A DNA stretch of 52,772 nt. Origin: Pandoraea sp. GTDB lineage: Bacteria; Pseudomonadota; Gammaproteobacteria; Burkholderiales; Burkholderiaceae. The stretch is from NCBI GenBank assembly GCA_031291335.1, contig JARLJF010000036.1, positions 1 to 52,772 on the forward strand. The letters are read 5' to 3'. The notes under the pieces were generated by a model, which was not told where the DNA came from, searched no databases, and worked only from the letters and a program-made list of their open reading frames with translations. Numbering within the stretch: the stretch's first letter is position 1; each line of letters begins with the position of its first letter. Below are positions 18,064 to 26,765 of this stretch, piece by piece. Position numbers and translations under genes: made by a program.

Positions 18064-20037
18064 ATGGTGAAGTCGTTGAAGGGACGAGTCGCGTTGGCGA
18101 CAGCGCTCGTCTCGATGATATTGATCGTCGGCGTGGCCGTCGGTATCGAGTTCTTCGTCTATGGAGAATTGCGAAGCTCGATGCAGGCGCAGCTCGACAC
18201 ACAGGTCAGGCTCGTGGCCGATCAGCTCGACGACAAATTGCGGGCGAAGTTTCTCGCTTTGCATCGGATGTCCCGCCATATCGGCGATCCGTACGCCATG
18301 ACGCCCGCGCAGTTCGACACCTTCGCCAATATGTCGGTGTCGATGCCGGAAACGTTCAACACGTTTTTTGTGGCCGCCCCTGACGGCCACATGCTCTACG
18401 ACTCGACCTTCTCCGCCACGCCCATCAATATTGCCGATCGCGACTACTTCCGGCAGTTGCTGGCGGGCGCACCGCAGGCGGCATCGAGCGTGATCGCGGG
18501 CAGGATCACGAGTTCGCCCGGCATGGTGCTCGCCGTACCCATCATCAACGCGCAAGGCAAGGTGATTGCCGTGATCGGCGGGGCGATCAATCTGCTGCGA
18601 CAGAACTTCATCGTCGATCTGGCGAGCAACGCTATCGGCGAGACAGGGCGTTACTGCCTGATTACCAACGAAACCCCGGCGCGCTACGTGATTCAGGCGG
18701 ACGTGACCAAGATACTCACGCCAGTGGGCCCGGCGCAGACGTTGTGCGGGATACGCGATCCCGGCTCGCATGACATCGTCCATATGCACCCCCTGGTCGC
18801 GAGTGCGCCCATGACAACGACCGGTTGGTCGGTCGTGGCGGTGCTGCCTGGCGCCGAGGCGTTCGATCCGCTCGCGCGGGTGCGGCGCCGCGTGGTCATG
18901 TTGGCGATAGCAGTCATCGGCATTGCCGCATTTGCGATGTGGTGGATGGCGCGGCGCATGCTGCGTCCGCTCGATACGCTGCGCGACCTCGTGCAGCGCA
19001 GCGCCGGCGATATGCGTGCCGTGCAATCGTTGCCGGTGCAGCGCGCCGACGAGATCGGGGCGCTCGCGAATACGTTTCGCGACATGATGGAGCAGTTGGG
19101 CGATCGCACGGAAGCGCTCGAGATGTCGCGCGAAGCCGCGCGTGCGAACGTGCGCCGCATGCAGGAGATCGCGGATCGCGTGCCCTATCTGGTGGCGTTT
19201 CTCGATGGCGACGAGCGCTTCGCATTTGTGAACCGCGCCTGTGAGATGCGGCTGCGTCGCTCGCGCGATCGTATTCTTGGCGCGACGGCGCGCGAGCTGC
19301 TCGGCCCGTCGCTCTATCGTGAATTCGCCCCCTATCTGTCTCGGGCATTTGCGGGCGAGGCCGCGACCTTCGTCTGGGATTTCGGCGAAGACGCCGCCTA
19401 TCGTTGCTTTGAAGTGAGCTATCAGCCGGAATGGGCGACGCACAACGTGCTCGCGGGCGTTCACGTATTCGTGCGCGATATCACGGTCGAGCGCTCGAAC
19501 GAGCGGCGCTGGCGGCGCGAATCGCACACCGACCATCTGACGGGACTGCTCAATCGCAAGGGCTTCGATCAGGCGCTGGCGGGCGCCGTGCGCCGCGCGC
19601 GCGAAGGGGCCGGTGCGCAGGCACTGCTGTTCGTCGATCTCGATCGCTTCAAGGTGGTCAACGATACCTGGGGGCATGCGCTGGGCGACGAGCTATTGCG
19701 GCGTCTGGCCAAACGACTTGTCGCGAGTGTGCGTGAGGGTGACGCCATTGCCCGTTTCGGTGGCGACGAGTTCGCCGTCATCATGCGCGACGTGCAGGAT
19801 GTGCTCGATGTCGAGCGTACGGCGATGTCGATTCTCGATGCGGCGTCACGGCCGATGGCGTTGTCCGTGGGGGAAGTGACCGTGGGGGCCTGTGTGGGCG
19901 TGGCGATGGTCGCGTGTGCCGAAGACAAGACCCCGGACATGTTGTTCGAGGCGGCCGACCGCGCGTTGTACGACGCGAAGCACGGCGGGCGCGGACTCTT
20001 TGTGCTCGGCGACGGGGTCTCGATGCGCACGCTGTAA
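18064..20037 (+). CDS. Membrane diguanylate cyclase: periplasmic sensor-HAMP-PAS-GGDEF
   Basis: Inner-membrane enzyme that makes cyclic di-GMP, 657 residues. TM1 is at about 10-35, a periplasmic dCache-like sensor at 40-275, TM2 at 278-300, HAMP to about 350 and a PAS domain at 365-480. The GGDEF domain starts with HTDHLTGLLNRKG. The catalytic motif Gly566-Gly-Asp-Glu-Phe570 is intact. Arg557-x-x-Asp560 lies exactly five residues before it, the inhibitory I-site, so product feedback is expected. There is no EAL domain. The periplasmic ligand is unknown; the phrase ADRDYF in the sensor is common among dCache domains. Divergent from mutS and followed by a LuxR gene. Confidence 0.93.
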   Translation: MVKSLKGRVALATALVSMILIVGVAVGIEFFVYGELRSSMQAQLDTQVRLVADQLDDKLRAKFLALHRMSRHIGDPYAMTPAQFDTFANMSVSMPETFNTFFVAAPDGHMLYDSTFSATPINIADRDYFRQLLAGAPQAASSVIAGRITSSPGMVLAVPIINAQGKVIAVIGGAINLLRQNFIVDLASNAIGETGRYCLITNETPARYVIQADVTKILTPVGPAQTLCGIRDPGSHDIVHMHPLVASAPMTTTGWSVVAVLPGAEAFDPLARVRRRVVMLAIAVIGIAAFAMWWMARRMLRPLDTLRDLVQRSAGDMRAVQSLPVQRADEIGALANTFRDMMEQLGDRTEALEMSREAARANVRRMQEIADRVPYLVAFLDGDERFAFVNRACEMRLRRSRDRILGATARELLGPSLYREFAPYLSRAFAGEAATFVWDFGEDAAYRCFEVSYQPEWATHNVLAGVHVFVRDITVERSNERRWRRESHTDHLTGLLNRKGFDQALAGAVRRAREGAGAQALLFVDLDRFKVVNDTWGHALGDELLRRLAKRLVASVREGDAIARFGGDEFAVIMRDVQDVLDVERTAMSILDAASRPMALSVGEVTVGACVGVAMVACAEDKTPDMLFEAADRALYDAKHGGRGLFVLGDGVSMRTL

Positions 20038-20284
20038 GCGAGCGCTCACCGGGGCAGCGGGATGCCTTGTGAATGTCGTACGGCGGTGGTCCGCGTTTGT
20101 CGGGAAGTCGGCGCTCACCTTTGGTGTTGCGCATTAGGCAATGACAATCGGGTGCACCGTTGCCATGAGCTTCCGTGAAGTTACGAGCGTGAATTGTCTG
20201 GCGCACAATGAGCGACGCCGGTCGTCGGTTGCTTGCTGCGGCCGACGGTTCAGGCGTGGGGAAGTCTTCACACAGGAGGCGGGC

Positions 20285-20656
20285 ATGAAACTTGAAAGCG
20301 GACGAAGCCGGGCAACAACGCGGGCGGCTTCCGACGCAGGGTGGCGCGATGTGGGAACGCGCCGTGAGCCACCGCGGGCATCGCATCGGGGGCCGCGATC
20401 GCGGCAGAGTGCCGATGAGCGCGAAGACACGCCCAGGCATCTGAGCTTGTCGGTTCGCGAGAACGAAGTGTTTCATATGCTGGTCGACGGCCTGGCCGTC
20501 AACGAGATCGCTCACGCGATGCATTTGAGCGAGCGGACAGTGGCATCACACGTTGTACAGATTCTGCACAAACTTGCGCTCGACGATGGCTCGGCGCTGA
20601 TCGGCTATGCCGTACGGCACGGGCTGATCGACGAGGGGGTGGAAGGCGTCGCCTGA
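20285..20656 (+). CDS. Single-domain LuxR-type DNA-binding regulator
   Basis: A 123-residue protein whose C-terminal half is a GerE/LuxR helix-turn-helix: LSVRENEVFHMLVDGLAVNE, then IAHAMHLSERTVASHVV. The N-terminal 60 residues are Arg/Ser-rich and look disordered, so there is no receiver or autoinducer domain. I start at the ATG at 20285 because AGGAGG lies seven bases upstream; an upstream in-frame start at 20141 has no such support. Because it lies about 250 bases after a diguanylate cyclase on the same strand, a role in c-di-GMP-linked control is possible but inferred. Confidence 0.78.
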   Translation: MKLESGRSRATTRAASDAGWRDVGTRREPPRASHRGPRSRQSADEREDTPRHLSLSVRENEVFHMLVDGLAVNEIAHAMHLSERTVASHVVQILHKLALDDGSALIGYAVRHGLIDEGVEGVA

Positions 20657-21058
20657 CTGCCCTTTCGGGGCGGCCGGCGCTGACTTGCCCCGAACCCGTC
20701 GGCTTCCTCCTTTTGGGGCTAATCCGGCGCGTCGTACGCGGTCTTCTCGATCGCACGCGACGCGCCTGTCAACAGGGGGACGGGGCGCGCCGAGCCAACT
20801 TCCCAACGTTGCGCAACCCCTTGCAAACGTCCCGAATAATCCTGATTGATCCCAAGCGAGCACGAGGCCCGCAATGACAGCCAACACGATCGCGCTGTCG
20901 GTGATAAGGTACCGGCTCGACACAATTTTCACGGATGGTGCGTGTCATTGCGCGTGCGCATCGTCGCGTACGGCGAAGGCATCGCCATCGCGATCCCAAT
21001 GAGACGGGCGGCTCGCGTAGACGCGAGGGCATCGCCCCGAGAACCGAGGACAGACACG
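20657..21058. other. 402-base gap between luxR-type gene and quinone oxidoreductase
   Basis: No confident gene. On the minus strand a frame starting at a GTG at 20932 opens with a convincing hydrophobic segment (AIVLAVIAGLVLAWDQSGLFG), but it has no Shine-Dalgarno and then runs into the 3' end of the LuxR gene as an Arg-rich sequence. I see no strong promoter for the quinone oxidoreductase gene, whose Shine-Dalgarno-like GAGGA lies just before 21059. Confidence 0.4.
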
Positions 21059-22063
21059 ATGAAGGCGATCGAGATCACCCAGTACGGCGCACCGGAAGTG
21101 CTCAAGCCCACCGAGCGGCCGCGCCCCGAACTCAAGCCGGGCGAAGTGCTCATCAAGGTGACGGCGTCAGGCGTGAATCGTCCGGACGTGCTTCAGCGCA
21201 TCGGTCAGTATCCGGTGCCGCCGGGCGCATCGGATCTGCCCGGCCTTGAAGTGGCTGGCGAGATCGTCGAGGGCGCGCTCGACAGCGCGGACAATCGTTG
21301 GGGCCTGAAGGTCGGTTCGCGCGTGTGCGCGCTGGTGCAGGGAGGTGGCTACGCGGAGTACTGCGCGGCGCCGCTCGCGCAGGTGCTGCCGGTGCCGGAA
21401 GGGCTGTCGGATGTGGAGGCAGCCTCGCTGCCGGAGACGTTCTTCACGGTGTGGAGCAACGTGTTTGACCGCGCACATCTGAGCGAGACCGATGCGGGCG
21501 AGAAGGAAACGCTGCTGGTGCAGGGTGGCACGAGCGGTATCGGCGTGACGGCGATCCAGTTGGGTGTGGCACTTGGCCATCGTGTGTTCGCGACCGCAGG
21601 CTCCGATGAGAAGGCCCGCGCGTGCGAAGCGCTCGGTGCCGAGCGAGGCATCAATTACAAGACGGAAGACTTCGTCGCCGTCACGAAGGAATTGACCAAG
21701 GATCGCGGCGTGGACGTCGTGCTCGACATGGTGGGCGGCGACTACCTGCCGCGTGAAGTGCAGGCGCTGGCCTTCGATGGCCGCATCGCCATCATTGCGC
21801 TGCTCGGCGGAAGCAAGGCAACGCTGGATATGGGCGCGCTGCTGCGCCGTCGTCTGACGGTGACTGGCTCCACGCTGCGCCCGCGCTCGGTGGCGTTCAA
21901 GGCCGCGATTGCGCGGAACCTTTACGAGAAGGTCTGGCCGCTGTTCGCGGCAGGCAAGATTCGCCCGGTGATTTATCAGACATTCCCGGCCGAACAAGCG
22001 GACAAAGCCCATGCTTTGATGGAAACCAGCACGCACGTCGGCAAGATCGTGCTGACCTGGTAA
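21059..22063 (+). CDS. NAD(P)H:quinone oxidoreductase, PIG3 / zeta-crystallin-like
   Basis: A 334-residue medium-chain dehydrogenase/reductase of the quinone oxidoreductase (TP53I3/PIG3) group. It lacks the zinc-ligand cysteines of alcohol dehydrogenases. The GroES-like N-terminal domain has GVNRPDVLQRIGQYP near residue 42. The cofactor-binding domain has LLVQGGTSGIGVTAIQL near residue 150. PIG3-type features include ETFFTVWSN and GSTLRPRS. The start at 21059 is preceded by GAGGA; an upstream extension adds unrelated residues. tpiA follows after 148 bases with its own promoter. Confidence 0.9.
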   Translation: MKAIEITQYGAPEVLKPTERPRPELKPGEVLIKVTASGVNRPDVLQRIGQYPVPPGASDLPGLEVAGEIVEGALDSADNRWGLKVGSRVCALVQGGGYAEYCAAPLAQVLPVPEGLSDVEAASLPETFFTVWSNVFDRAHLSETDAGEKETLLVQGGTSGIGVTAIQLGVALGHRVFATAGSDEKARACEALGAERGINYKTEDFVAVTKELTKDRGVDVVLDMVGGDYLPREVQALAFDGRIAIIALLGGSKATLDMGALLRRRLTVTGSTLRPRSVAFKAAIARNLYEKVWPLFAAGKIRPVIYQTFPAEQADKAHALMETSTHVGKIVLTW

Positions 22064-22144
22064 GCGCGCTTGCGGCGGTTGGCGATGTGAATCCGCGTGA
22101 AGTGCCTATTTCATGCGGATTTGCACGCCGGAAAACCGGCGAAA

Positions 22145-22174
22145 TTGACCCCCATGCCCCGGACGCACTAGAAT
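22145..22174 (+). promoter_or_regulatory. Sigma-70-type promoter for tpiA
   Basis: TTGACC (22145-22150) and TAGAAT (22169-22174) are separated by 18 bases, a good match to the consensus. The expected transcript start is near 22181, about 30 bases before the tpiA GTG. Confidence 0.65.
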
Positions 22175-22211
22175 GAGAGGTTTTTCGTCCATACGCATCG
22201 GGGGATAAGGC

Positions 22212-23012
22212 GTGACAACTGGTATCGCAGCTTCGGCTCGCACTATCAGCCGCAAGGCTGGCAAGCTCGTCGTGGGCAATTGGAAACTGCATGGCAGCCT
22301 GGCCGGCAACGAGGCGCTTCTGGGCGACCTGCTGGCATCGCCGGTGCTGAGCGCGCCGGGCGTGATTGCGGCCGTATGTGTGCCGTTCCCCTATCTCGCG
22401 CAATGCCAGACTCGCCTCTCGGGGCAGGTGCTGGGCTTTGGCGCGCAGGACGTCTCGGCACAGGCTGGCGGCGCCTTCACGGGTGAAGTCGCCGCGTCGA
22501 TGATCGCCGAGTTCGGCGCGCAGTTCGTGATCGTTGGGCACTCGGAGCGTCGTACGTACCACGCGGAGACCGATGCGAACGTTGCGGCCAAGAGCGTGCG
22601 CGTGCTCGATGCGGGCATGACGCCGATCGTGTGCGTGGGTGAAACGCTCGCCGAGCGCGAAGCCGGTGAAACGAAGGCAGTGGTGACGCGTCAGCTCGAC
22701 GCTGTGCTCGCCGCGCTGACGGTGGAGCAGGCCACGCAGATCGTCGTTGCTTACGAGCCGGTCTGGGCGATCGGCACGGGCAAGACGGCAACCTCGGCCG
22801 AGGCGCAGGAAGTGCATGCACATCTGCGCTCGTTGTTGCGTGCGAAGGGTGAGGGCGTAACGGATGTGGCGGTGCTGTACGGCGGCAGTGTGAAGCCGGA
22901 CAACGCCGCCGAGTTGTTCTCGATGGCGGACGTCGATGGTGGTCTGATCGGCGGTGCGGCATTGAAGGCAGCCGATTTTCTGGCAATTTGCGAGGCGGGA
23001 CTGTCGCGCTGA
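22212..23012 (+). CDS. tpiA: Triosephosphate isomerase
   Basis: Glycolytic enzyme that interconverts dihydroxyacetone phosphate and glyceraldehyde 3-phosphate. The 266-residue TIM barrel has the substrate-binding lysine in GNWKLHG (Lys25), the catalytic histidine in VGHSERR, the catalytic glutamate in [14 protein letters not shown] (loop 6) and the phosphate-binding LYGGSVKP. It begins at a GTG, and about 17 residues precede the usual KLVVGNWK strand, a slightly long N-terminus. secG follows after 93 bases. Confidence 0.96.
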   Translation: MTTGIAASARTISRKAGKLVVGNWKLHGSLAGNEALLGDLLASPVLSAPGVIAAVCVPFPYLAQCQTRLSGQVLGFGAQDVSAQAGGAFTGEVAASMIAEFGAQFVIVGHSERRTYHAETDANVAAKSVRVLDAGMTPIVCVGETLAEREAGETKAVVTRQLDAVLAALTVEQATQIVVAYEPVWAIGTGKTATSAEAQEVHAHLRSLLRAKGEGVTDVAVLYGGSVKPDNAAELFSMADVDGGLIGGAALKAADFLAICEAGLSR

Positions 23013-23105
23013 TGCCAATGCCATTCTGTGTAATGGCGTGAAATAGTCATGACGCAGTGCATCAAAAATGCACTGCAAATTGGATTCTTCTATACGGGTG
23101 ATGAG

Positions 23106-23474
23106 ATGGGGTTGTTGAAAACGTTGTTGATCGTGGTGCAGGTGCTTTCGGCGCTGGGCATCATCGGTCTGGTGTTGCTCCAGCATGGCAAGGGCGCGGA
23201 TATGGGCGCTGCATTTGGTAGCGGTTCGTCGGGCAGTCTGTTTGGCGCATCGGGCTCGGCAAACTTCCTGTCGCGCACCACGGCAGCCCTGGCAGCCGTA
23301 TTCTTCGTGACTACGCTGGGTCTGACGTATCTGGGTTCGTATAAGCCGGCTGCAAATATCGGTGTCCTTGGTAATTTGCCCGCGGCGACTTCGCCGGCAA
23401 CGGCGTCGGCAGCAGGTGCGGCAAGCGTTCCGGCGCCGGCTTCAGTGGCTAATCCGCAGGACGTGCCCAAGTAA
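23106..23474 (+). CDS. secG: Protein translocase subunit SecG
   Basis: Small inner-membrane subunit of the SecYEG translocon, 122 residues. Two transmembrane helices lie at about 3-23 and 56-76, joined by the glycine-rich loop GKGADMGAAFGSGSSGSLFG that identifies SecG. The tail is Ala/Pro-rich. I start at the ATG at 23106, which gives MGLLKTLLIVVQV; a longer in-frame start at 23049 adds unlikely residues. The tpiA-secG-tRNA-Leu-nuo order is common in proteobacteria. Confidence 0.93.
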   Translation: MGLLKTLLIVVQVLSALGIIGLVLLQHGKGADMGAAFGSGSSGSLFGASGSANFLSRTTAALAAVFFVTTLGLTYLGSYKPAANIGVLGNLPAATSPATASAAGAASVPAPASVANPQDVPK

Positions 23475-23538
23475 TTGGCAAGCCGTTTGTGACAAGTAAT
23501 AAGCTGTAAAGAAAATCGAAAAAAAATCGATTTGTGCA

Positions 23539-23567
23539 TTGAACAAAATGCTGAAGAGCGCTACTAT
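23539..23567 (+). promoter_or_regulatory. Promoter for tRNA-Leu
   Basis: TTGAAC (23539-23544) and TACTAT (23562-23567) have the ideal 17-base spacer. The predicted start is near 23574, about 40 bases before the tRNA. The sequence upstream of the -35 is A/T-rich (23510-23530), like an UP element. Read-through could also feed the nuo operon. Confidence 0.7.
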
Positions 23568-23616
23568 AGCGGTCTTGAAGCGATTCGTAAGTGACAGCGG
23601 ATTGCAGACTATGAAT

Positions 23617-23701
23617 GCCGACGTGGTGAAATTGGTAGACACGCTATCTTGAGGGGGTAGTGGCGAAAGCTGTGCGAGTTCGAGTCTCGCCGTCGGCACC
23701 A
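23617..23701 (+). tRNA. tRNA-Leu(GAG)
   Basis: An 85-base type II tRNA. The acceptor stem is GCCGACG / CGTCGGC, followed by discriminator A and an encoded CCA. The anticodon stem CTATC / GGTAG (one T-G pair) closes the loop TTGAGGG, so the anticodon is GAG at 23651-23653. A long variable arm and the T arm containing GTTCGAGTC follow. It decodes CUC and CUU leucine codons; CUC is frequent in this GC-rich sequence. Confidence 0.97.
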
Positions 23702-23711
23702 CAGTTCTACG

Positions 23712-23752
23712 ATGCCAGCCTTGCGTTTATGCTTTGGCTGGCATTTTATTTT
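23712..23752 (+). terminator. Intrinsic terminator after tRNA-Leu
   Basis: A 9-bp perfect stem (23712-23720 with 23736-23744) and a 15-base loop run straight into TTTATTTT. It lies 10 bases after the tRNA, so the tRNA is probably its own transcription unit with limited read-through into nuoA. Confidence 0.75.
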
Positions 23753-23831
23753 GTGCTCACCGTTCATCCGCTTTCCGGTCCCCACACCATCGACGAGAGC
23801 GGTTCTTTGAACTAACCGAAAGAGGGTAGAG

Positions 23832-24191
23832 TTGAACCTCGGAACCTATTATCCCGTCCTGCTTTTTCTTCTGGTAGGTGGCGGTCTTGGGGCGGTACTG
23901 ATTGGGGTTGGTAAATTCCTAGGCCCCAACAAACCCGACAGCGAAAAACTCTCTCCGTACGAGTGCGGCTTCGAGGCTTTCGAAGACGCGCGCATGAAGT
24001 TCGATGTGCGCTACTATCTCGTCGCCATCCTTTTCATCCTGTTCGATCTCGAAACGGCATTCCTGTTTCCGTGGGGCGTAGCTCTGCGCGATATCGGCTG
24101 GGTGGGCTTTATCTCCATGATGGGTTTCCTGCTTGAACTGCTCGTCGGTTTCGTGTTCCTGTGGAAGCGCGGTGCGCTTGACTGGGAATAA
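23832..24191 (+). CDS. nuoA: NADH-quinone oxidoreductase subunit A
   Basis: Small membrane subunit of complex I, 119 residues with three transmembrane helices. The family segment [25 protein letters not shown] is present in the first loop, in pieces at about residues 39-63, with the conserved Cys and acidic residues. The start is a TTG at 23832 preceded by a weak AGAGGG, a rare start that may keep expression low. It is the first gene of a complete nuoA-N operon; nuoB follows after 48 bases. Confidence 0.94.
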   Translation: MNLGTYYPVLLFLLVGGGLGAVLIGVGKFLGPNKPDSEKLSPYECGFEAFEDARMKFDVRYYLVAILFILFDLETAFLFPWGVALRDIGWVGFISMMGFLLELLVGFVFLWKRGALDWE

Positions 24192-24239
24192 GACCGTCAA
24201 CGTAATCGGCAGCATTGCAGAAGGATTCAGGGTAAGCAT

Positions 24240-24719
24240 ATGAGCATCGAAGGGGTTTTGCGCGAAGGGTTCGTCACCACCACGGCTGACAAACTCATCA
24301 ACTGGACGCGCACGGGTTCGCTTTGGCCGATGACGTTCGGCCTCGCGTGCTGTGCCGTTGAAATGATGCACGCCGGCGCGGCGCGTTACGATCTTGACCG
24401 GTTTGGCGTGGTGTTCCGCCCGAGCCCGCGTCAGTCGGACGTGATGATCGTGGCCGGTACGCTGTGCAACAAGATGGCGCCCGCGCTGCGCAAGGTGTAC
24501 GACCAAATGGCCGAGCCGCGTTGGGTGATCTCGATGGGGTCGTGTGCCAACGGCGGCGGCTACTATCACTATTCCTACTCGGTGGTGCGCGGTTGCGATC
24601 GCATCGTGCCAGTCGACGTCTACGTGCCGGGCTGTCCGCCAACGGCCGAAGCGCTCGTCTACGGCATCATCCAGTTGCAGTCAAAGATCAAGCGGACTGC
24701 GACGATCGCGCGTAAATAA
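24240..24719 (+). CDS. nuoB: NADH-quinone oxidoreductase subunit B
   Basis: Peripheral-arm subunit that carries cluster N2, the last iron-sulfur centre before quinone. The 159-residue protein has the tandem cysteines in LACCAVEMM near residue 39, a third in MGSCANGGG near residue 101 and a fourth in [11 protein letters not shown] near residue 132, the full N2 ligand set. Twelve bases separate it from nuoC. Confidence 0.96.
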   Translation: MSIEGVLREGFVTTTADKLINWTRTGSLWPMTFGLACCAVEMMHAGAARYDLDRFGVVFRPSPRQSDVMIVAGTLCNKMAPALRKVYDQMAEPRWVISMGSCANGGGYYHYSYSVVRGCDRIVPVDVYVPGCPPTAEALVYGIIQLQSKIKRTATIARK

Positions 24720-24731
24720 CCGCTACCGCCC

Positions 24732-25331
24732 ATGTCTAAACTACAACAACTCAAGACCACCCTGCAAAACGTGCTTGGCACCCGTGCCGAGCAGTTGGTG
24801 GAAGCCCTCGACGAGCTGACGCTGACCGTCAAGGCGAGCGACTATCTCGAAGTGGCGCGCACGCTGCGCGATCATCCCGAGCTGAAGTTCGAGCAACTGA
24901 TGGACGTTGCCGGCCTGGACTATTCGGCCTACGGCGACGGTGCCTACGACGGCCCGCGCTATGCCGCTGTCTCGCATCTGCTCTCGCTTAGCCACAACTG
25001 GCGTCTGCGCGTGCGCGTGTTCGCGCCGGAAGACGATCTGCCGGTCGTGGCGTCGCTGATCGATCTGTGGAGCTCGGCAAACTGGTTCGAGCGCGAAGCA
25101 TTCGACATGGTCGGTATCGTGTTCGAAGGGCATCCGGACCTGCGCCGCATTCTGACGGACTACGGCTTCATCGGTCACCCGTTCCGCAAGGACTTCCCGA
25201 CCTCCGGTTATGTCGAGATGCGTTACGACCCGGAACAGAAGCGAGTGATCTACCAACCGGTGACGATCGAGCCGCGCGAAATTACGCCGCGCATCATCCG
25301 CGAAGAGCATTACGCCGGTCTGAAACATTAA
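24732..25331 (+). CDS. nuoC: NADH-quinone oxidoreductase subunit C
   Basis: Peripheral-arm subunit at the junction with the membrane arm, 199 residues. The 30-kDa subunit signature is present: [20 protein letters not shown] near residue 117, then [19 protein letters not shown]. It is a separate gene, not fused to nuoD as it is in E. coli. nuoD starts nine bases downstream. Confidence 0.95.
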   Translation: MSKLQQLKTTLQNVLGTRAEQLVEALDELTLTVKASDYLEVARTLRDHPELKFEQLMDVAGLDYSAYGDGAYDGPRYAAVSHLLSLSHNWRLRVRVFAPEDDLPVVASLIDLWSSANWFEREAFDMVGIVFEGHPDLRRILTDYGFIGHPFRKDFPTSGYVEMRYDPEQKRVIYQPVTIEPREITPRIIREEHYAGLKH

Positions 25332-25340
25332 GGTGGCCTT

Positions 25341-26594
25341 GTGGCAGACATCAAGAACTACACCCTGAACTTCGGTCCGCAGCACCCGGCAGCGCACGGC
25401 GTGCTGCGCCTGGTGCTCGAGCTGGACGGCGAAGTGATCCAGCGTGCCGATCCGCACATCGGCCTGTTGCACCGTGCGACCGAGAAGCTCGCCGAATCGA
25501 AGACGTTCCTGCAATCCGTGCCGTACATGGATCGTCTCGATTATGTGTCGATGATGTGCAATGAGCACGCATACGTCATGGCGATCGAAAAGCTGCTCGG
25601 CGTCGACGTGCCGATTCGCGCACAATACATCCGCGTGATGTTCGACGAAATCACGCGCGTGCTGAATCACCTGATGTGGATCGGCTCACACGCACTCGAC
25701 GTGGGTGCGATGGCGGTGTTCCTGTACGCCTTCCGTGAGCGTGAAGACCTGTTCGACGTGTATGAAGCCGTTTCGGGTGCACGTATGCACGCGGCTTACT
25801 ACCGTCCAGGCGGCGTGTACCGCGATCTGCCGGACACGATGCCGAAGTATCGTGCGTCGAAGTTCCACAACGAGCGCGCGATCAAGAAGATGAACGAAGC
25901 ACGCGAAGGTTCGCTGCTCGACTTCATCGAAGATTTTGCCATTCGCTTCCCGAAGTGTGTCGACGAGTACGAAACGCTGCTCACCGACAACCGTATCTGG
26001 AAGCAGCGTCTGGTGGGTATCGGCGTGGTGTCGCCCGAGCGTGCCATGCAACTCGGCTTCTCCGGCGCGATGCTGCGCGGTTCGGGCATTGCCTGGGATC
26101 TGCGCAAGAAGCAGCCGTACGAAGTGTACGACCGCCTGGAGTTCGATATTCCGGTGGGTAAGGAAGGCGACTGCTATGACCGTTATCTGGTGCGCGTGGA
26201 AGAAATGCGCCAGTCGACCAGCCTGATCCGCCAATGTGTGAAGTGGCTGCGCGAGAACCCGGGGCCGGTCATTACCGGCAACCATAAGGTGGCCCCGCCG
26301 TCGCGCGTCGAAATGAAGTCAAACATGGAAGAGCTGATTCACCACTTCAAGCTCTTCACCGAAGGCTTCCACGTGCCCGCTGGCGAGACGTATGCCGCTA
26401 TCGAGCATCCGAAGGGCGAGTTCGGCATCTATCTGGTGTCGGACGGTGCCAACAAGCCGTACCGCCTGAAAATTCGCGCGCCGGGCTTTGCCCACCTTTC
26501 TGCGCTCGACGAGATGGCGAAGGGTCACATGATTGCCGATGCTGTGGCGATCATCGGTACCCAGGACATTGTGTTCGGCGAGATCGATCGCTAA
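25341..26594 (+). CDS. nuoD: NADH-quinone oxidoreductase subunit D
   Basis: The 49-kDa subunit, which forms the quinone site together with NuoB. 417 residues. Hallmarks are the N-terminal [20 protein letters not shown] with the quinone-site histidine, [12 protein letters not shown], and the C-terminal FGEIDR. The start is a GTG at 25341 with AAGGTGG just upstream. It is followed by a 171-base gap with two hairpins before nuoE, the largest break in the operon. Confidence 0.97.
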   Translation: MADIKNYTLNFGPQHPAAHGVLRLVLELDGEVIQRADPHIGLLHRATEKLAESKTFLQSVPYMDRLDYVSMMCNEHAYVMAIEKLLGVDVPIRAQYIRVMFDEITRVLNHLMWIGSHALDVGAMAVFLYAFREREDLFDVYEAVSGARMHAAYYRPGGVYRDLPDTMPKYRASKFHNERAIKKMNEAREGSLLDFIEDFAIRFPKCVDEYETLLTDNRIWKQRLVGIGVVSPERAMQLGFSGAMLRGSGIAWDLRKKQPYEVYDRLEFDIPVGKEGDCYDRYLVRVEEMRQSTSLIRQCVKWLRENPGPVITGNHKVAPPSRVEMKSNMEELIHHFKLFTEGFHVPAGETYAAIEHPKGEFGIYLVSDGANKPYRLKIRAPGFAHLSALDEMAKGHMIADAVAIIGTQDIVFGEIDR

Positions 26595-26601
26595 ATGCGC
26601 A

Positions 26602-26633
26602 GCGGGCGCCCAAGGCGCCCGCGGGTTTTATTT
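26602..26633 (+). terminator. Terminator-like hairpin inside the nuo operon (nuoD-nuoE)
   Basis: GCGGGCGCC and GGCGCCCGC (26602-26610, 26614-26622) form a perfect 9-bp stem with a three-base loop, followed by GGGTTTTATTT. It starts eight bases after the nuoD stop. It could be a partial terminator or a 3' end stabiliser that sets different levels of nuoA-D and nuoE-N message. Confidence 0.65.
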
Positions 26634-26676
26634 CGGTGGGGTTTTGTAGGTCGAAACCGTTGCCGTTCCAGTTGCC

Positions 26677-26727
26677 GTGCCGGTAGTGCGCGGGCAGTCG
26701 ACAAAATCGACTCGCCCGCGCTGGCAC
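26677..26727. repeat. Large inverted repeat upstream of nuoE
   Basis: The main arms are 26688-26701 and 26707-26721: 14 pairs with one bulged G around a CAAAA loop. A second pair of arms, GTGCC / GGCAC (26677-26681, 26723-26727), flanks them. It ends 38 bases before nuoE and has no T-run directly behind it, so it resembles an RNA processing or stabilising element more than a terminator. Confidence 0.7.
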
Positions 26728-26765
26728 GAGCGGGGATAACGTTTTAGAGAACAGTCGGATCGGAA

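Noticed and set aside
17611..19677. A 688-codon minus-strand frame opposite the diguanylate cyclase
   Set aside because: It overlaps mutS and the GGDEF gene, has no Shine-Dalgarno and no motif, and is dominated by His/Arg as expected for the shadow of a coding strand.
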